Origin: Anthoceros angustus | Lineage: Eukaryota > Streptophyta > Anthocerotopsida > Anthocerotales > Anthocerotaceae | Assembly: GCA_010909165.1 (NCBI GenBank) | Contig: MU008176.1 | Coordinates: 860,856-924,855, forward strand | Direction of reading: 5' to 3' | Length of the DNA: 64,000 nucleotides | Part shown: positions 10,885 to 24,399 of the stretch, piece after piece | Numbering within the stretch: position 1 is the first letter of the stretch | How the letters are laid out: each line of letters opens with the position of its first letter | Translations under genes and position numbers: made by a program | Notes under the pieces: model-generated | What the model saw: only the letters and a program-made list of their open reading frames with translations | What the model was told of the DNA's origin: nothing | Database searches by the model: none

Positions 10885-12050
10885 CTGACAGATGGAACTA
10901 GTTATATAGAAAGCGGAGTTGAAAGGGAAAAAGGAAGGTGGATTGGGAGGAACTGGTGGTGGATTGGATGGAGATGTAGACGATCTAGGTGGACTGCGTG
11001 GTGGGCTTGGAGGAGGTGTCCTAAAAGCCCAAACCGCGTCTACGTAATATGTATGGAGATAAAGGGAAGCTAAAGAGGTGGTCTCTAGCAGACATACATA
11101 AATACAAAACCACCACCGAGCAGTGGCGGTTATCTAAAGAAAACTCTTTTAGGGTTTCATTTGGCTTTTAGCGAACTAGAAAAGACCAACTAACTGCTGA
11201 CTTCTTTTCTAGGGCATGGATGGCTTGAGCGGTTACTAGCGCGGTCTTGAGCCGGTGAGCGAGAAAAGGGGTAGCACAGGTGGAAAACAGACCATCACCA
11301 TGCTAGAAAAGCAGGTTAGATCAATCGTGGCTCCTCCTCGGAGGGCGTAATGTGATATTCGTATGTGCAATTGCTTGAGTGGTCCTTCAATTTGAGAAAA
11401 TCTAACAAATAGTTTATGAATTTTAAAAGTCGACCTCATAGAAAAGATTGTTGTCTACGGACGTTTAAAATTCCTTCCAAATTGTACCTCGGTGAATATC
11501 ACGCAATGTGTTTGCGGATGTCTTGGTATCTCCGTCTGAGGCTGCGGTCTTGAGAGAGATCGCCTAACAGGTTTCTTGGTGATCTTGTTTGAACAATCGT
11601 CCACAAGCGGTACAAGTGGATGTTGTAGCGATTCGTGTAGATTTTTGATGTGAAATATATTGCGGCCTTGACACATAATAATTCTCGGATCAATTGATCA
11701 CGTTATTTGTCTCAACTTGATCCGAGGATCTTTGGTTGGAATACGAGGAGGTCTTTAGAAAACGGCCTTGAGAAGGTCTTTGCAAATCCTCCTCTTCCAC
11801 GAATCCACAATTCGATTTATTCCTCGGCATTGCAACTCTGACATGTTCACCGGTACATGTGCTCGATACCATATGAAAACCAGGCTGGATTTAAGTCAAG
11901 AAAGCTTGACATGATGTGGTATCGCGAAGAACAAGTGCAAACAAGCGGCAGAATGCTTAGATAAAATAAAATAAGTGAGCATACACATAAAACGTAAATT
12001 GTAGTTTAAATAGTGTAAACCTAATGAACCCCATACGCCTAGGTTACACA
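10885..12050 (-). repeat. Probable 5' LTR and leader of the copia element
   Basis: Upstream of the copia gag start, the minus strand contains a TATA-like TGTATTTATG (near 11105-11090) about 200 bases before the gag ATG. This fits an LTR promoter. I found no second copy, so the LTR limits are not fixed. No ORF in this stretch has a recognisable product. Confidence 0.3.
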
Positions 12051-12059
12051 TATACTTAA

Positions 12060-15000
12060 TGTATATTTTTCATATGTGTGAATGCAGTTGGAAGTGGACG
12101 AAGACGATGGATGGGAAGTAGGGGGGAATGGGAACTTTCAGGGGGAAGAGGATAACAACCCGTCACGCTTCCGACTACGGAGGGAGCTGGATGTAAGAGG
12201 AGGGCCGGAGGGAAATCTTGGAAGTGCACAAGGTAGCGAGCACGAAGACGGTGGAGGGAGGGAGGGAGCGAGGAAGACCGGCAGGTGCAGGCCTTAAAGG
12301 AATGGCGGAGGCGAATTTGTTGCGGTGGAGGTGTCATATCAAGCCGGCGGGGAGGAAGCGGGCACGATGAGCGTGAATGACAATGGTGTTGATAACGAGG
12401 CCTTGGTGAATGCTTTGCTTTGCACAAGCATGGGGTGAGAGAAATGAGAGCATGATAGGCGGTTGTGAAAGGCGTCGGCGACCGCATTGTTGGTGGGCTA
12501 AGTCAAAGGAGACACGAAGAAATCTGGAGCTAGTGAGGACAAAGGTTGTGAGCGACACAGGGGTACGACAAGGTGGAGGGACGTTCAAAAGCGAGAAGGC
12601 CCGGTTAATCAAGTGTGTGGCGGGCCTTCCGTTAGTCTTTGAAGTCGTGCATAAGTAGACATTTCTCTCAAATGGCCAGCGGACCGCAATGCGGATGTGT
12701 GGATCTTTGCGAGGCCGTTGCGCTGGAGAGAGGAAAAGGGGAACTACCTCGAATAGGAAACCTTCCATGGTGGACGATGAAGAGTGGGAAGATGCCTTAG
12801 CATGGGCACGACCACGAGTGAAAAGAGCGGCCGTTTTGACCATCCAAGCACGAAATAGCGAAGGAGAGACTAGCCAAATGGCGGTATGGGTCCAAACCCG
12901 TGGGGAAAGGGAGTAGGGCAGTGGGTGTTGCGTTCCTACAAGCGGTATGGCACGTATCCTGCGAGATGGCAGTATGGAATGCTAGAAGGGACGACAAACA
13001 TGTAAGGGCTATGGCCGATCCAGCGGCAGGCGATTGGTGCCGATTCCTTAGGCGTGTGAGGGAGGCAAAGTATGGGCGAACCCGGTCACGAGGAGATTGC
13101 GGAGAACGGGAAAGAATTGCGTTCTTTGAATGATATAGAGTTGGAGAAGGATCGATCTGGTGGCCTTCCCAGGAGGAGGATAGTGGGAATGGGTCAATCT
13201 TCGAAGCCGTGGGGCGCTAGATGCGGCGGGGCAAGCATTCGAGGCGAGAAGAGCCACCGGCATGTGGTGGAGAAAACCGTAGAGACGAATGTGCGGGAAG
13301 GATGGGCGAATGGCGGGACAACAAGGCGTGGAACCCGACATGGAGGGGCGTCACGAGATGAGCGATCGACCATGGGAGGACGGGGCTCAGGCGGTGAAGG
13401 CCATGGAGCACAAAATGAGGGAACAAACAAAATCAGTGCGGCCAGGAGAGAAGGAAAGCGCTAACACGGTGGGGCAAGCGCGCTGATAGTGTGATGGCGG
13501 CCCGAGCAAAGCGTGACATCGTCGACTATGGCGGTTGAGGTGGTGGTCAGCGACACCACGAGCAGGCGTGGTTGTGGCGGCATGATGGTCATGATCGTGG
13601 AGGGGCATGGTGGGCATGGGTGGCTCGAGAAAGGGCAACGAAGAACATGGTAGGGGCCGGCGTCGGCTAGTGGAGTTGTACATGGGGCCGGTACACATCT
13701 GGGAATGGCATTAGCCGGACATCAAAGTGGTAGGGCAGGATGGGCGGGAGGACAATGGAGGCGGGAGGCCAGGTGGGGTGGCGACATGTGTGCAATGGTG
13801 CAGCGTTGCCCTCATTGGGGCAGCCGGGAATGGAGCGAGAGAGGACATACATCATGGGGATTCCGGCTGACCAATGGACGGGTGGCGTCACACATGGTGA
13901 GGAGGAAGAGAAGCAGGAGGTGGCGGAGGAGGATGTGAGCGAGCTCGTGCCCAACTGTGCAGGACACATACATGGGAGTCGGTAGAGGCATGGACACCGC
14001 GGGCTCCAGAAAGGTGGCCGATTATGGAGGATGGAGGGCGGAAGAGAAAGGAATGCACAGGAATGCGGATGTGGAAGGAAGAGTAACACGGTCGGTGTGG
14101 CTGCGCAAGGGACGGTGACAAACACATAGCTAGGCGAGTTGACAACAAAACAAAGAAGGCCGAGTAAGCACGGAAATTGCAAGTGCTTCGGCGAGGTATA
14201 CTTGAGGCCATGGAGATGGCATGTGGTCATCATTCTTGTAAATCGGGAAGCAGGTGGAATCACAGGCTGCGGCACGGAAGGAAAAAGCCGAGGCCGTTGA
14301 GGAAGGAAGGGCAAAATCGCTAGCCGTGTGGGAGGTGGACGGGTTTCCAATTTCCATACGACGAGTAGGCATGCTCGCGAAGCGACAAGCAGGCGGGGCA
14401 GCAGAAAATGACCACAACCCCAAATTCCACCTCCCGCAAGGAGGGAGCCGCAGTGAGTGTGGGATGTGGATGCCGGTTCATTCCTCCCAGCGACGAGGAG
14501 CACGGTTCTCGCGGATGTGGATGCAGTTCATTCATCCATGTGCGGAGGAGGATTTTGGATGTGGATGCGGTACATGAGCAAGCATCTCATCAGGGTTGCA
14601 CAACGGCTTATTGTTTTTGGTATAAGGTTTCCAAAACAAGTACGTTATATGGGGCGCCTACAAGGAACGAAATCTGAGTGGCGTAAAAAGGCCTTTGCGG
14701 ATAGGTCGGAAACAAGCGCTTAATTTGCGGGCCATCGCCATGTTTAGTGCAAAACAAATCGGAAACCACATGTACGTATAATTATTTTGAAAAGGGCTGC
14801 ATATATGTATTTCAATGACATGTCGGGAAAATACGTGCACGCAAGCCAAGGCATATTATATACGTATAATTAAGTACGCATAACAAGAAGATGGCGGGGA
14901 AAAAGGAATGAATATAGGCAATAATGGCAAACCAACATGGGAGGAGGATCGGTACCAAGCACGCAAAAGCTATAACAAGGAGGATGTAACACTTTGGTAG

Positions 15001-15230
15001 TTGCAAATATGTTGAAATTTTGAAAAGGCGATACCACCCCTCATTACTGTTGCAACAAAGTGCACAAGGCTATAACAGCGAACAAGATGGAGGGTTGGTT
15101 ACCAACCCAGTGTAATAAGGCCAAATAAGTGTAACGACCCCAAGATTTCAACATATTTGCAACAAGGGGGTTCAAATTCAACAAAAAGTGTAACATAAGG
15201 CTTTATTTTCTAGTAGGGGTTCTTAATTCA
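12060..15230. other. Unassigned GC-rich decayed sequence
   Basis: Strong strand asymmetry (purine-rich on plus from 12.1 to 14.4 kb) opens long frames on both strands, the largest a minus frame of 278 codons at 13667-14503, none with a recognisable domain. A plus-frame stretch at 14230-14577 with helix-like composition (QAAARKEKAEAVEEG) may be a coding relic. GATGTGGATGC recurs three times between 14463 and 14570. 14700-15230 is AT-richer and holds nothing I recognise. Confidence 0.35.
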
Positions 15231-18200
15231 TGTGGGGCACACATAAACCTCACGAAGGAGGAAGAGAGAGCCGTCCGGACCGGAGGCGGACCCGCCGCCT
15301 ACCTGAAAGGCGAGAAGGAAGAACCCGAGGTGGAAGCTTGACCTGTCCCGAGCAGAGCTGGCAGGAAGAAGGCAGGCCGGGAGGAATCCCGAGACTCCGC
15401 TACGTTTGGAGGCGGACTCCCACCGCCACCAAAGGGAGGTGTGGGAGGACATCACAGCTTCCCTCCTCCCACAGTGATCTTACCCCACCGGAGCAAGGCC
15501 CAGCCTCACAGCGGGGAGGCGGCCCGCCCTGGGCCCGACAGACCGATACTGCCACGGCCGGCTACTTCAAGAATAATGAGCCCGGCAGACCTCGTGAGGG
15601 GCCAAGAGGCGGAAGAAGGCAAGTCACCACCATCGCTCATTGACACACGAGACTGACTCAGGTACTGCGGTGGAGTGCTTACCTCGGAAATGCGGGACAT
15701 TCCTTTGTCTTACATTTGCTCTCCTCCTGTCTTGCTCCCCTTCTCCACTAGCTGGGCGTAAATAGATCAAGCGACACCTAAGATCCCAGGATTGCCATCA
15801 TGTTTGTCTCGGGCCTTCCTCCTCGCCCTAAACTCCTTTCTTGACCCTACGGTAGGGGTCAGGTCCATCTATTTGGGGGTGGCCTTGGACCTCGAGGGCC
15901 TTGAGAAGCTCTGGCGTAGTAGTGAGCAAAGTCTGAATCGATCGGTGTTGAATTGCCTTCTTGCACATGGGCCCGGAGCACTTTGCAGTACTCCCTTCGC
16001 CAAAGGTGCTCCAGCGGTTGGGCGTGCGGCCGCCTTGGCAGGCCATTCTGTCGCCGACCCGGCCAAAGCTGCTGGCCTAGGCAGATCAGAGCCGGGTCAA
16101 TCCCGTGAGGTCGCTGGTCAAGGAAGCCTCCATTACCTCCTGCCAGACCTCCGGGCTGGCACTCCGCAACTGTCCATCTTTCCTCGTTGCTTGCCTAGGC
16201 CGCATACTGCGGCCATGGCGCAGCGCTCTCCTTCCACCCTCTCGCGGTTGAGCAGCAGTTTCTTCTCTCCGCCCAAAAGCTCCTTGCCCCCCATCCATCC
16301 GGGCTGATAAAGCTCATCTCTCTCTCCCCAGGCTGTCCGTGGCCACCTCTGGCCTCGACTCACAGCTTCCTCATTCTCTCTCCAGTTAGGCGGCGGCCAA
16401 CTCCTTGGCCCGTCGTGGCTTCCCTCCTGCTGACAAGGCCCATGGCGCTCGATCTCTGCTCCAGAATCCTTGATTCTCTCTTTGAGAATCCCAGTGTTGC
16501 TCAAGCAGCGTCTTGGGTTTGCGCTCGGGGTGTCATAGCATCCTCAGCTCTTGTCGCGCTCCTCTTCCCTGCAGTGCACGATCCCTATCTCCCGAGTCTT
16601 GGCCTCCATTTCTCCTCACGGCTTACCGTGCTTGCTCCGCCTTCTGTTAGGGCCTTGGGTTCGTGGCTACCCGCCGTCTCCCTCCACGTTCGTCGCTCAA
16701 CCTGATCGAGTCGGCCTTGCTTGTGCTTCCTACCTCCGCGCCTTCGCCTTTGAGCCTCGGCTTGGTGGTCGGCCGAGCCTCGGCCGGTGGCGTTCTCTCC
16801 ACCCCTGGCCCTCCTCGCCTCCTTACCGCTTCCTCCCTCCGTTTGCGGGTCTTGACCCGTGCTTGGGCCTCCTGCGCAGCTTGATTTGACCTGTGAAGGA
16901 CCTTGGTCAGTCTTCTTGAACGTCCGGACCTCCGCTCCGCCTCCGGCGTTTTCCCTCCTCGATTGGGCGAGGGATTCCGCCTTCTTCTTCGCCTCCACAG
17001 GCCTCTACACGCCTTGAGTTCACCATCCTCCAGGGTGGCCTCCACTTCTTGGGTCTTCTCATTCGCGAGACCCCAAAGCATACCATCCATGGCCAGTGGC
17101 TAAAACCATACGTTTCTTCCACGATGCTTGAGGAGAGCCCGGGGAAGTCCCATTGTGGGCGCGGGCATCTCTGGTCCGTCGAGGACCGCCATCACTGCCC
17201 GGCCGGAGGCGAGTCGGGACTGGGCTCTCGGACCCTGTCCAGGACCCTCGGGTCGAGGTGCTCATGGGAGCCTCGCCTCCTTGGCCCTCTTGGCCTGCTC
17301 CCTTCTCCGCCCTTCTCCTCCTGGGACTCGGAGGTGGAGAAGGAGTCGGCCAGCCCTCTTGCCTCTCCCGGTCGGGGCAGGGACAGTGGGGAGTTCTTTG
17401 CGATGTCCTCCGCTCACAGGCCGCGTCTCTTTCCGCCCTCACGCCCGCACTTCCTCTGCCTCCTGCCACTCCGTTGGTAGGGGCAAGGGAGCAGTCGGTC
17501 TGGCTGTTGCGTTAGGCGCTATCCTCGCCTCTTTGGTTCCCTTGAGTCAGTGAGGCTTATTGTTGGCGTCGTTGTTGGCTGGCAGCTGGGAGCTGGCCGC
17601 CAACCCGGAAAGCTGCGCCTCTTCTGCGTCAATTTGCTCCGGTGGGCACCAAGAGGAGTGGGGATGTCCTCCACACTTCCCTAGGTGGCGAGGGGTGGTT
17701 TCGAGAACTGGAGTCCGGAATCCTCCGATCGTCCTCGCCCCGACCCTCTTACTCGGTGGGCGGGCCTCCGCCTCCTGCACTCTCCTTCGCCTGCCTCACA
17801 GGGCGGGCGTGAGCCCCTTCCGAGTGCTTCCTCTCGCCCCTCCTTCAGGAGGTTCGCGTGCCCCCACACATGGATCAAGAACGGCGATAACGCCGATGGA
17901 GGTGGCTTCTCGCTCCTCAGCTTGCGAGCCTCCTGGTTAATCCGGGCGAAGATTATTCTGCCCCAGTCGGCGCGTTTCCCTTTCTGGAGGTCGTGGAGGA
18001 ACACCAGTAGATTGTCTCCAAGGTGGTCCACCTTGGTCAGCATGTTCCAGTGGACGATGATTTTCGCCACTGACCTTACTCTCCTGTCCAGGAGGTCCGA
18101 CATCAGCCATCCGTTAGAGGATCGCTTCCCGGCCGTAAGAGAGCCGCCCTAGCCGCTTCTACCTTCCCCTTCACCTTCAGGGGCTCCGGCACTACGCCCC

Positions 18201-18740
18201 CTACCTCTTGGGCCAGTAGAGCAGCCCTCAGACCTCCACGGTCCTCACCTCACGGGTCCTCCCAAATTCTTGAGCGGACCTCCTTCTTGGATCGGCCCGG
18301 CATTTTCAGCGTACTCCCGGACTAAGGTTACATCGTGGGCCGAGGTCAGGCACAGAATATCCGGTGCCATTGCCACCGGCTCCTCCGCCTCCTCAAGCCA
18401 CGGACCCGTCGGGGTAGCCCGTGACAATGTTGCACCTCCAGCGCCATGGCTCCCACACCTGGGCGCTTTCTTGGGTCCCATCGCCGCCGTGCTCCTCTTG
18501 CTTTTGTTGGAGCTGAGACTCCAAATTCCGCCTCCTCCCATCGCCCACGCTCCCCTCCAGTCGCAGCTGGTAAGGTGCCTTAGGCTCGAAGAGACAACGC
18601 CAGAGAGCCGGGTGTCTGAGCGCGAGAGAGCGCGAGAATCGGCGCAAAGTTGCTGGGAAGAATGAGTTCCCCGCCACTCCCCTCGCTCGAGAGTATGGCA
18701 TCGCCGCCCGAAGGATGGCTGCGTGGTCTCAGAGTGCATG
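15230..18740 (-). pseudogene. Transposon-type ORF remnant, minus strand
   Basis: The minus-strand reading starts near 18700 (RAPRCGSH-type Gly-rich leader, MGPKKAPRCGSHGAGG near 18480). It continues through a block IIVHWNMLTKVDHLGDNLL, LVFLHDLQKGKRADWGRI and RINQEARKLRSEKPPPSAL (18075-17900). That block resembles the helical domain of proteins annotated as putative plant transposon proteins. A long Arg/Glu/Ala-rich coiled-coil-like region follows (17090-16585), then NTGILKERIKDSGAEIE (16500-16450). The frame is broken many times. Function is unknown; such ORFs are commonly carried by LTR elements. Confidence 0.4.
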
Positions 18741-19763
18741 GCTGCTCATGTGCAGCACTGTGGCCTTGCCTGCCATTATGGCCGTGCCTCTAACCTTACG
18801 CCGCGAGCATTTTCGGGCGTGAATACCTATATGACCCGCCACTGCAACCTCAGTCACAGTCTCTGCATGCCGAGTCTACCACTCTTGCACCGTACGTGGC
18901 TTCTGCATCTAAATCACGCTCCAACTTCTAAGTTACTTTACTTGGCGTACTTATCGTCCCACCCCGAGGAGTGGACTTATCCCGATACTCAGCTGTGTGG
19001 TTGAAGTTCCTTGAGTGTGCTCCAGTCCTTCCACCTACTCAGTCACTTACTCAAGTGCAACCGGAGGTACACAACTGAGTAGTCCTGACTTATTTCTTCC
19101 TTCCGCTCTATTTTTAAGCACACTCGTGCGTTACAAAAACAAGCATAACTCATTTCCTTACTCCCCGAGGAGAGTCCGTTGTCCACACCATTGCATCTCA
19201 ATGTGATTGTTCTTGTCTCCCACATACATGAGATGGCCTCCACATGTTTCTCTTCACGGTCCTCATAACATCAACTTAAGTGAAACCCTTTTGCCCCTTA
19301 TGATGCTCCCTTCCTCCTCCTAGGAGATGTGGCGGAGACCTTAATGCTTAGCAACTGCTCATGTGCTTTAAAATTTGTATTCGATGTTATCTACTTCTTT
19401 ATTTGTCCGCCCTCACAATTTTTCTCCCCTACTTTTTCTTCCCTTTTGCTACCAACACATCTGGCATTAGGCAGTCGGTATCTCTCTACCTCTCCAATTA
19501 TCAACTCTTGTGTCAGTTTAGCTTGTCTTCTTTCGGCTTTGGATCAGACAACCCTCCTTAGGGACACATGGCGATTAATAGTTTCAACGAAATTGTTGTT
19601 ATTCTTGTTCGCTTTTTAAAGTGCTCTACGCCTGTAGGGGCAAGTGGTAGCTACGGTGATAAATTGGTTATTTTGGAGCCTCATTCTAGGCTACTTTTCG
19701 AGGACACTATAATTAGATTATTTCGATTGTCTTCCTCATCCTCGACCTCTTTGTGACATTGAT

Positions 19764-20085
19764 TGTAAGCGGTGATGACGGTAAGCCCACTCAAGTCATC
19801 CGCCGAGGCAAAGAAGCTACCAGAAGCAGTGGCAGGAACCCTCTGAAACACTCATGATTTTAGCAAATACCGGTGATACGAAATAATTAAAGCAGATACT
19901 AATTAAATAGATAAATGCCACTATATAGGATATCCGGATAACTAAAAACTGTTATACCAGTAGAATCCCAAGAAGTAGGGTAGTTGGGCGGGCTCGACCT
20001 TCTTGGCATTGCACACACATGTATTTATAGCGAATCGAACATGAAGAAAACGCGTCCATTTTCCAGGGTCGAGTTGCCCGTAACA
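19764..20085 (+). repeat. Extra copy of the 5' LTR
   Basis: This LTR begins TG (19764) after TTGAT and ends TAACA (20085). It is followed by TTTGGTATCGAGCCAGC, a primer binding site. It matches the LTRs at 21689-22007 and 28021-28342, including the TATTTATA promoter box. It lies in the left copy of the 1.95 kb duplication and has no internal region of its own. Confidence 0.85.
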
Positions 20086-21688
20086 TCTTTGGTATCGAGC
20101 CAGCTAGCCACCCTTAGATCGAGGATCAAGGCGGCCGGGGAGAGAGCCGCCCGCCGCTTCTACCTTCCCCTTCACCTTGGGCCCGCACTACGCCCCCTAC
20201 CTCTTTAGACAGGCAGCCCTCAGGGACCTCCACGGTCCACCTCCCTCGGGTCCTCCCCGCAAATTCTTGAGCGGACCTCCTTCTTGGATGGCCATTTTCC
20301 TGCACTCTTGACTAAGGTTCTGTGTCAGAGTCGCAGACCGAAAATATCCAGTGCCATTCCCGGCTCCTCCGCCTCCTCAAGCCACGGACCAAGTCGGTAG
20401 CGCGTGACAATGTTGCACTCCTCCAGCGCCATGGCTCCCACACCTGGCCGCTTTCTTGGGTCCCATCGCCGCCGTGCTCCTCTTGTCATTTGTTGGAGCT
20501 TGAGATCCCCGCTCCTCATCGCCGCCCGCCCTCCATAAGTCGAGGCAGCGTAAGGGTGCCTTAGCTCGAAGAGACAACGCCAGAGAGTGTCTAAGCGAGA
20601 GAGCAGAATCGGCGCAGTTGCTGGGAAGAATGAGTTCCCCGCCACTCCCCTCCGTCGAGAGTAACCGTCGCCCGGAAGGATGGCTCTTCGCTGCCCGAAT
20701 CGCCAGGTGCATGGCTGCACTCCCGCCACGCTTACTATGGCCTTACGCCGCTGCTGATTTCTAACCTTACGCCGTCTGCTCGGGCGTGAATACTATACCC
20801 GCCACTGGCAACCTCTGGCCCACAGTCTGCTGTGCATGCCCGTCTACCACTCTGCACCGTCCACGTGGCTTGCCTAAATCACGCTCCAACTTCTAAGTTA
20901 CTTTACTTGCGTGCTTATCTCGTCCCACCGGAGGTGGTCCTGACTTATCCCGATACTCCGTTGTGTGGTTGAAGTTCTTCTTGAGTGTGCTCCAGTCCTT
21001 CCACCTACTCCAGTCCTTACTCGAGCACCGAGTACACGAGTAGTCCGGACTTATTTCTTCCTTTCCGCCCTATTTTGCACTCCGTACGTACAAAAAAACA
21101 AAGCATAACTCATTTCCCTACTCCCGAGGAGAGTCCGTTGTCCACACCATTGCATCTCAATGTGATTGTTCTTGTCTCCCACATATAGATGGCCTCCACA
21201 TGTTTCTCTTCGGTCCTCATATCAACTTGCGAAACCCTTTGCCCCCCTTAAGTGCTCCTTCCTCCTAGGAGATGTGGCAGACCTTGGTAACCGTTCATGT
21301 GCTTTAAAATTTGTATTCGATGTTATCTACTTCTTTATTTGTCCCTTGCCAATTTTTTTCTCCCCTACTTTTTCTTCCCTTTTGCTACCAACACATCTGC
21401 GTAGCTGTGGTATCTCTCTACCTTCTCAATTATCAACTCTTGTGCTTGGTTTAGCTTGTCTTCTTTTCTGACTTGTACAACCCTCCTTCGGGACACGCAG
21501 TGTGGATTTCAACGAAATTGTTGTTATTCTTGTTGCCTGCTTTTAAGGCTGCTCCTGCCTTGGGGCAAGTGGCCTTTTTCGTGGTGATAAATTGGTTATT
21601 TTGGAGCCTCATTCTCGACTTCTTTCAGACACTATAATTAGATTATTTCGATTGTCTTCCTCATCCTCGACCTCTTTGTGACATTGAT

Positions 21689-22007
21689 TGAAACGTGATG
21701 ACGAGCCGGCCACTCAAGTCATCCGCCGAGGAACCGAAGCTACCACGAAACAGGTAGCAGGAACCCTACGAAACACTCATGATTTTAGCAAATACCCAGC
21801 TGATACGAAATAATTAAACAGATACTAATTAAATAGATAAATGCCACTATATAGGATATCTGGATAACTAAAAACTGTTATACCAGTAGAATCCCAAGAA
21901 GTAGGGTAGTTAGGGCGTGCTTCTTGGCATTGCCTCGCACACATGTATTTATAGCGAATCAACATGAAGAAAACGCCCATTTTCCCGGGAACTCGAGTTG
22001 CCCAACA
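21689..22007 (+). repeat. 5' LTR
   Basis: Starts TG after the TTGAT site and ends CAACA. It contains TATTTATA at 21946-21953, the probable RNA polymerase II TATA box. It is highly similar to the 3' LTR at 28021; most differences are one- to four-base indels at C/G-containing words. Confidence 0.9.
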
Positions 22008-22011
22008 TCTT

Positions 22012-22027
22012 TGGTATCGAGAGCTAG
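22012..22027 (+). promoter_or_regulatory. Primer binding site (initiator Met tRNA type)
   Basis: TGGTATCGAGAGC lies four bases after the LTR end. It matches TGGTATCAGAGC, the complement of the 3' end of plant initiator Met tRNA, apart from an inserted base. It would prime minus-strand cDNA synthesis. Confidence 0.75.
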
Positions 22028-22189
22028 CCACCCTTAGATCGAGGATCAAGGCCGGCCTGTGGATCGAGAGGCCGAGTTCGAGCGCCAGAGGTGGTAGCAA
22101 CACAAAGAACCATCACCACAGAGAACGGACCAACCGGGAGGAGGGCGTAAACTAGAGAAGTCTTGGAAATCTCTCCGGAAAGGCAAAGA

Positions 22190-23760
22190 TGGACAATCGC
22201 GCCTTGAGGGACCAAGAATCTCCAACAAGTGAGGAAGAAGACCCATTCAAGGAATTGGGAAGAGGTGCGCCGCCAAGACAACAACACCTCCGTGATTCCT
22301 TAGAGGCCATCTCCCTGCTGCCACCACCGTGACTGCCCGCAGCTGCCCCTGTGAGCGCGAACACACTCGCCGCCTCGGCCCGAGAGGAGGTCGAGAATCG
22401 GCGGAGGTCGGACCGAACCGGACGCCTCCAGAATTCTCCGACACGCCTCGAGCCGTGAAGCCGGGCGACGCCCGAGGAAGCACAAAGACTCAATGAATCA
22501 CGCCACCTCCTCCGCAATACGCCTGGTGAGCCAACCGGGAGTGAAGCGACCTCATGACACCTGGGATGGGAAAGGACCAAAGGTCGAACACACCGCGACG
22601 AATTGCACTCATCCTTGTCCCGACAAGACCAACACCGCTAAGGTAGAGCGTCGATCGGATCAAGTCCGGTGGGGAGGCCAAGCCCGATTGGAGAGGCAAT
22701 GAGGGTGTGCTCCACTGGAGCAACCAACACCCCAGCGCCACCACCCCACCCTGACGCCGAGGTGACTGACCTGCCCACTGGACTAACACACCTCTCCACA
22801 CCGTGGATGGAAGACTCAGAGCAACCCGCCCCCACGCACGGAAGGAAGAAGGACTGAGGTACACCACCGCACCTTGTGTCGAGAAGGAATCCCAGAGGAT
22901 GGGGAGCGAGGAAGAAACTCATCAGAACTCCAACTCGGCGAGGAAGAGAACAAAGACATCAAAGCAATGGTGAGGCGTCTGCAGATGATGAGATATGAGC
23001 ATTGGGAGCGCCAACGAGGTCGCCGAGTGGAGAAGCTCAAGTGGGAGAAGAATACCTGCTCAAACCAAGCCCCATCGACAAGGAGTTAAAAAATCAAGAC
23101 CACAACGCTCGAAAGTGCCAAAGATGCTCAAAGTGTGCATGATGGTTGGACAAACTCGACAAGTACCTTGCGCCTCCGACAAAGACGACGGAAGATCCGC
23201 TGTGATGTCGCTTGAAGGATATGCCTACCGCTGGTGGCGCAGAGAAAACAGTGGACCTCGGCATGGAACCACCTGTACTCGGCGGTCCTCAAACAGCTCT
23301 TCTGGAATAGCCCTACCAAAGGAATCATCGCAGATTTGTATCAACAATTCAAAGATATTCCAACAAGGTAGTGTACAAGAGTATGTGATAAGTTTCTCCA
23401 ACTCACACTTGACATGCCCAGCGGATGAGGAGCAAAAGATCGAGAAATTCATCGACGGACCGAATTGAAATGAGAGGATGTGAACCAAACGAACTCAAAG
23501 AACTTTGGTCAAGCAATGCGAGCAGCCATCAATTACTGACGAACAAGTACAAACACTTCTTCCGCAGTCCCTCCAAGCCTAAGTGGAACAAGATAACGCT
23601 ACGACAAGAAACCAACTTTCAAAATCTGACGGAGGAGAAGAAGGAATACAAAGGAGAAGAGGAAATGTTTCACTTGCATGGCACAAGACCATGGTTCAAA
23701 GAACGCCCTTTCCGCAAGGACTTCATCAATGGTTGAGAGAAACCGGAAGACCACGAACAA
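22190..23760 (+). pseudogene. Gag of the Ty3/gypsy element (frameshifted)
   Basis: ATG at 22190 opens MDNRALRDQESPTSEEED. The capsid core is seen across frames as AWNHLYSAVLKQLFWNS, DLYQQFKDIPT and KFLQLTLDMP with EEQKIEKFIDG (23260-23465), the retrotransposon gag signature. A zinc knuckle CFTCMAQDH lies near 23665-23700, with the last Cys shifted by one base. Gag packages the element RNA. Confidence 0.75.
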
Positions 23761-23789
23761 ACCCAAACCCTCCCAAGAGCGGACATGCC

Positions 23790-24180
23790 ATCAACACAAC
23801 CGAGGTCAAGACTCCATGTCATAGCAGCGATCTCGGGGAAGTCAAATCTCCAAGAGGGTTACCCACCCATGTACCCATCAAACTAGAGGTTGGTCTAGAA
23901 GGCTCGAGCCACGCTAGACTCGTGCCACCATCATTATGTGTCTAGATCCGTCAAAAGGTTGGCCTCGCAGATCCGTACCTCGGACATGTGTCCACAGTGA
24001 GCAATTAATAACATGAAACCAAAGAAGGAAGAGTGGATCGATGCACTAATCACCTTCCTGGTGGTTTTGAAATCTTCAAGTCGATAATGCCGCCCTTGTG
24101 TCATGACATCATCATTGGTAAGCCTGGCCAAGCATACCCACACATTAGACATAGACCGGTCTAACGAGTGAGTCTTACAA
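23790..24180 (+). pseudogene. Protease remnant of the Ty3/gypsy element
   Basis: The C-terminal block reads MPPLCHDIIIGKPGQ (about 24088-24130), the D-I-I-I-G-K-P motif that closes Ty3 proteases. The active-site D-T-G is not clear in any frame, and the region holds several stops. Confidence 0.5.
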
Positions 24181-24399
24181 AGGGGATAAGACATACACCA
24201 TGCAAGGTGAATAAGATACCCATAAAGCTTGTTTGTGTGATTCGCCAAGAGCCACCGCCTGGGCAGTGTTCATGTACGAGCTGTAAAAAAGTCTTACCCC
24301 TAGAAGGAACCCCGAGTCCAGTGCCGCAGGCCAAGGCTCATGAGGAACTCCTACCACCCACCATGAAGTCATCACACAGGAGTTCGTGATGTGTTCACC

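Larger units (their letters stand above)
18130..22060. repeat. Tandem duplication of about 1.95 kb
   Basis: 18130-20137 and 20138-22060 align over their whole length. Both contain the 5' part of the minus-strand transposon ORF, a CT-rich spacer, the flank ending TTGTGACATTGAT, a complete LTR, a primer binding site and the start of the retrotransposon leader. The copies differ mainly by short indels in GC-rich words. The right copy continues into gag, so it belongs to the full element; the left copy stops after the leader. A real local duplication and an assembly duplication both fit. Confidence 0.8.

Noticed and set aside
13667-14503. Minus-strand open frame of 278 codons
   Set aside because: Pyrimidine-rich strand composition explains its length; no domain, and neighbouring sequence is equally open in several frames.
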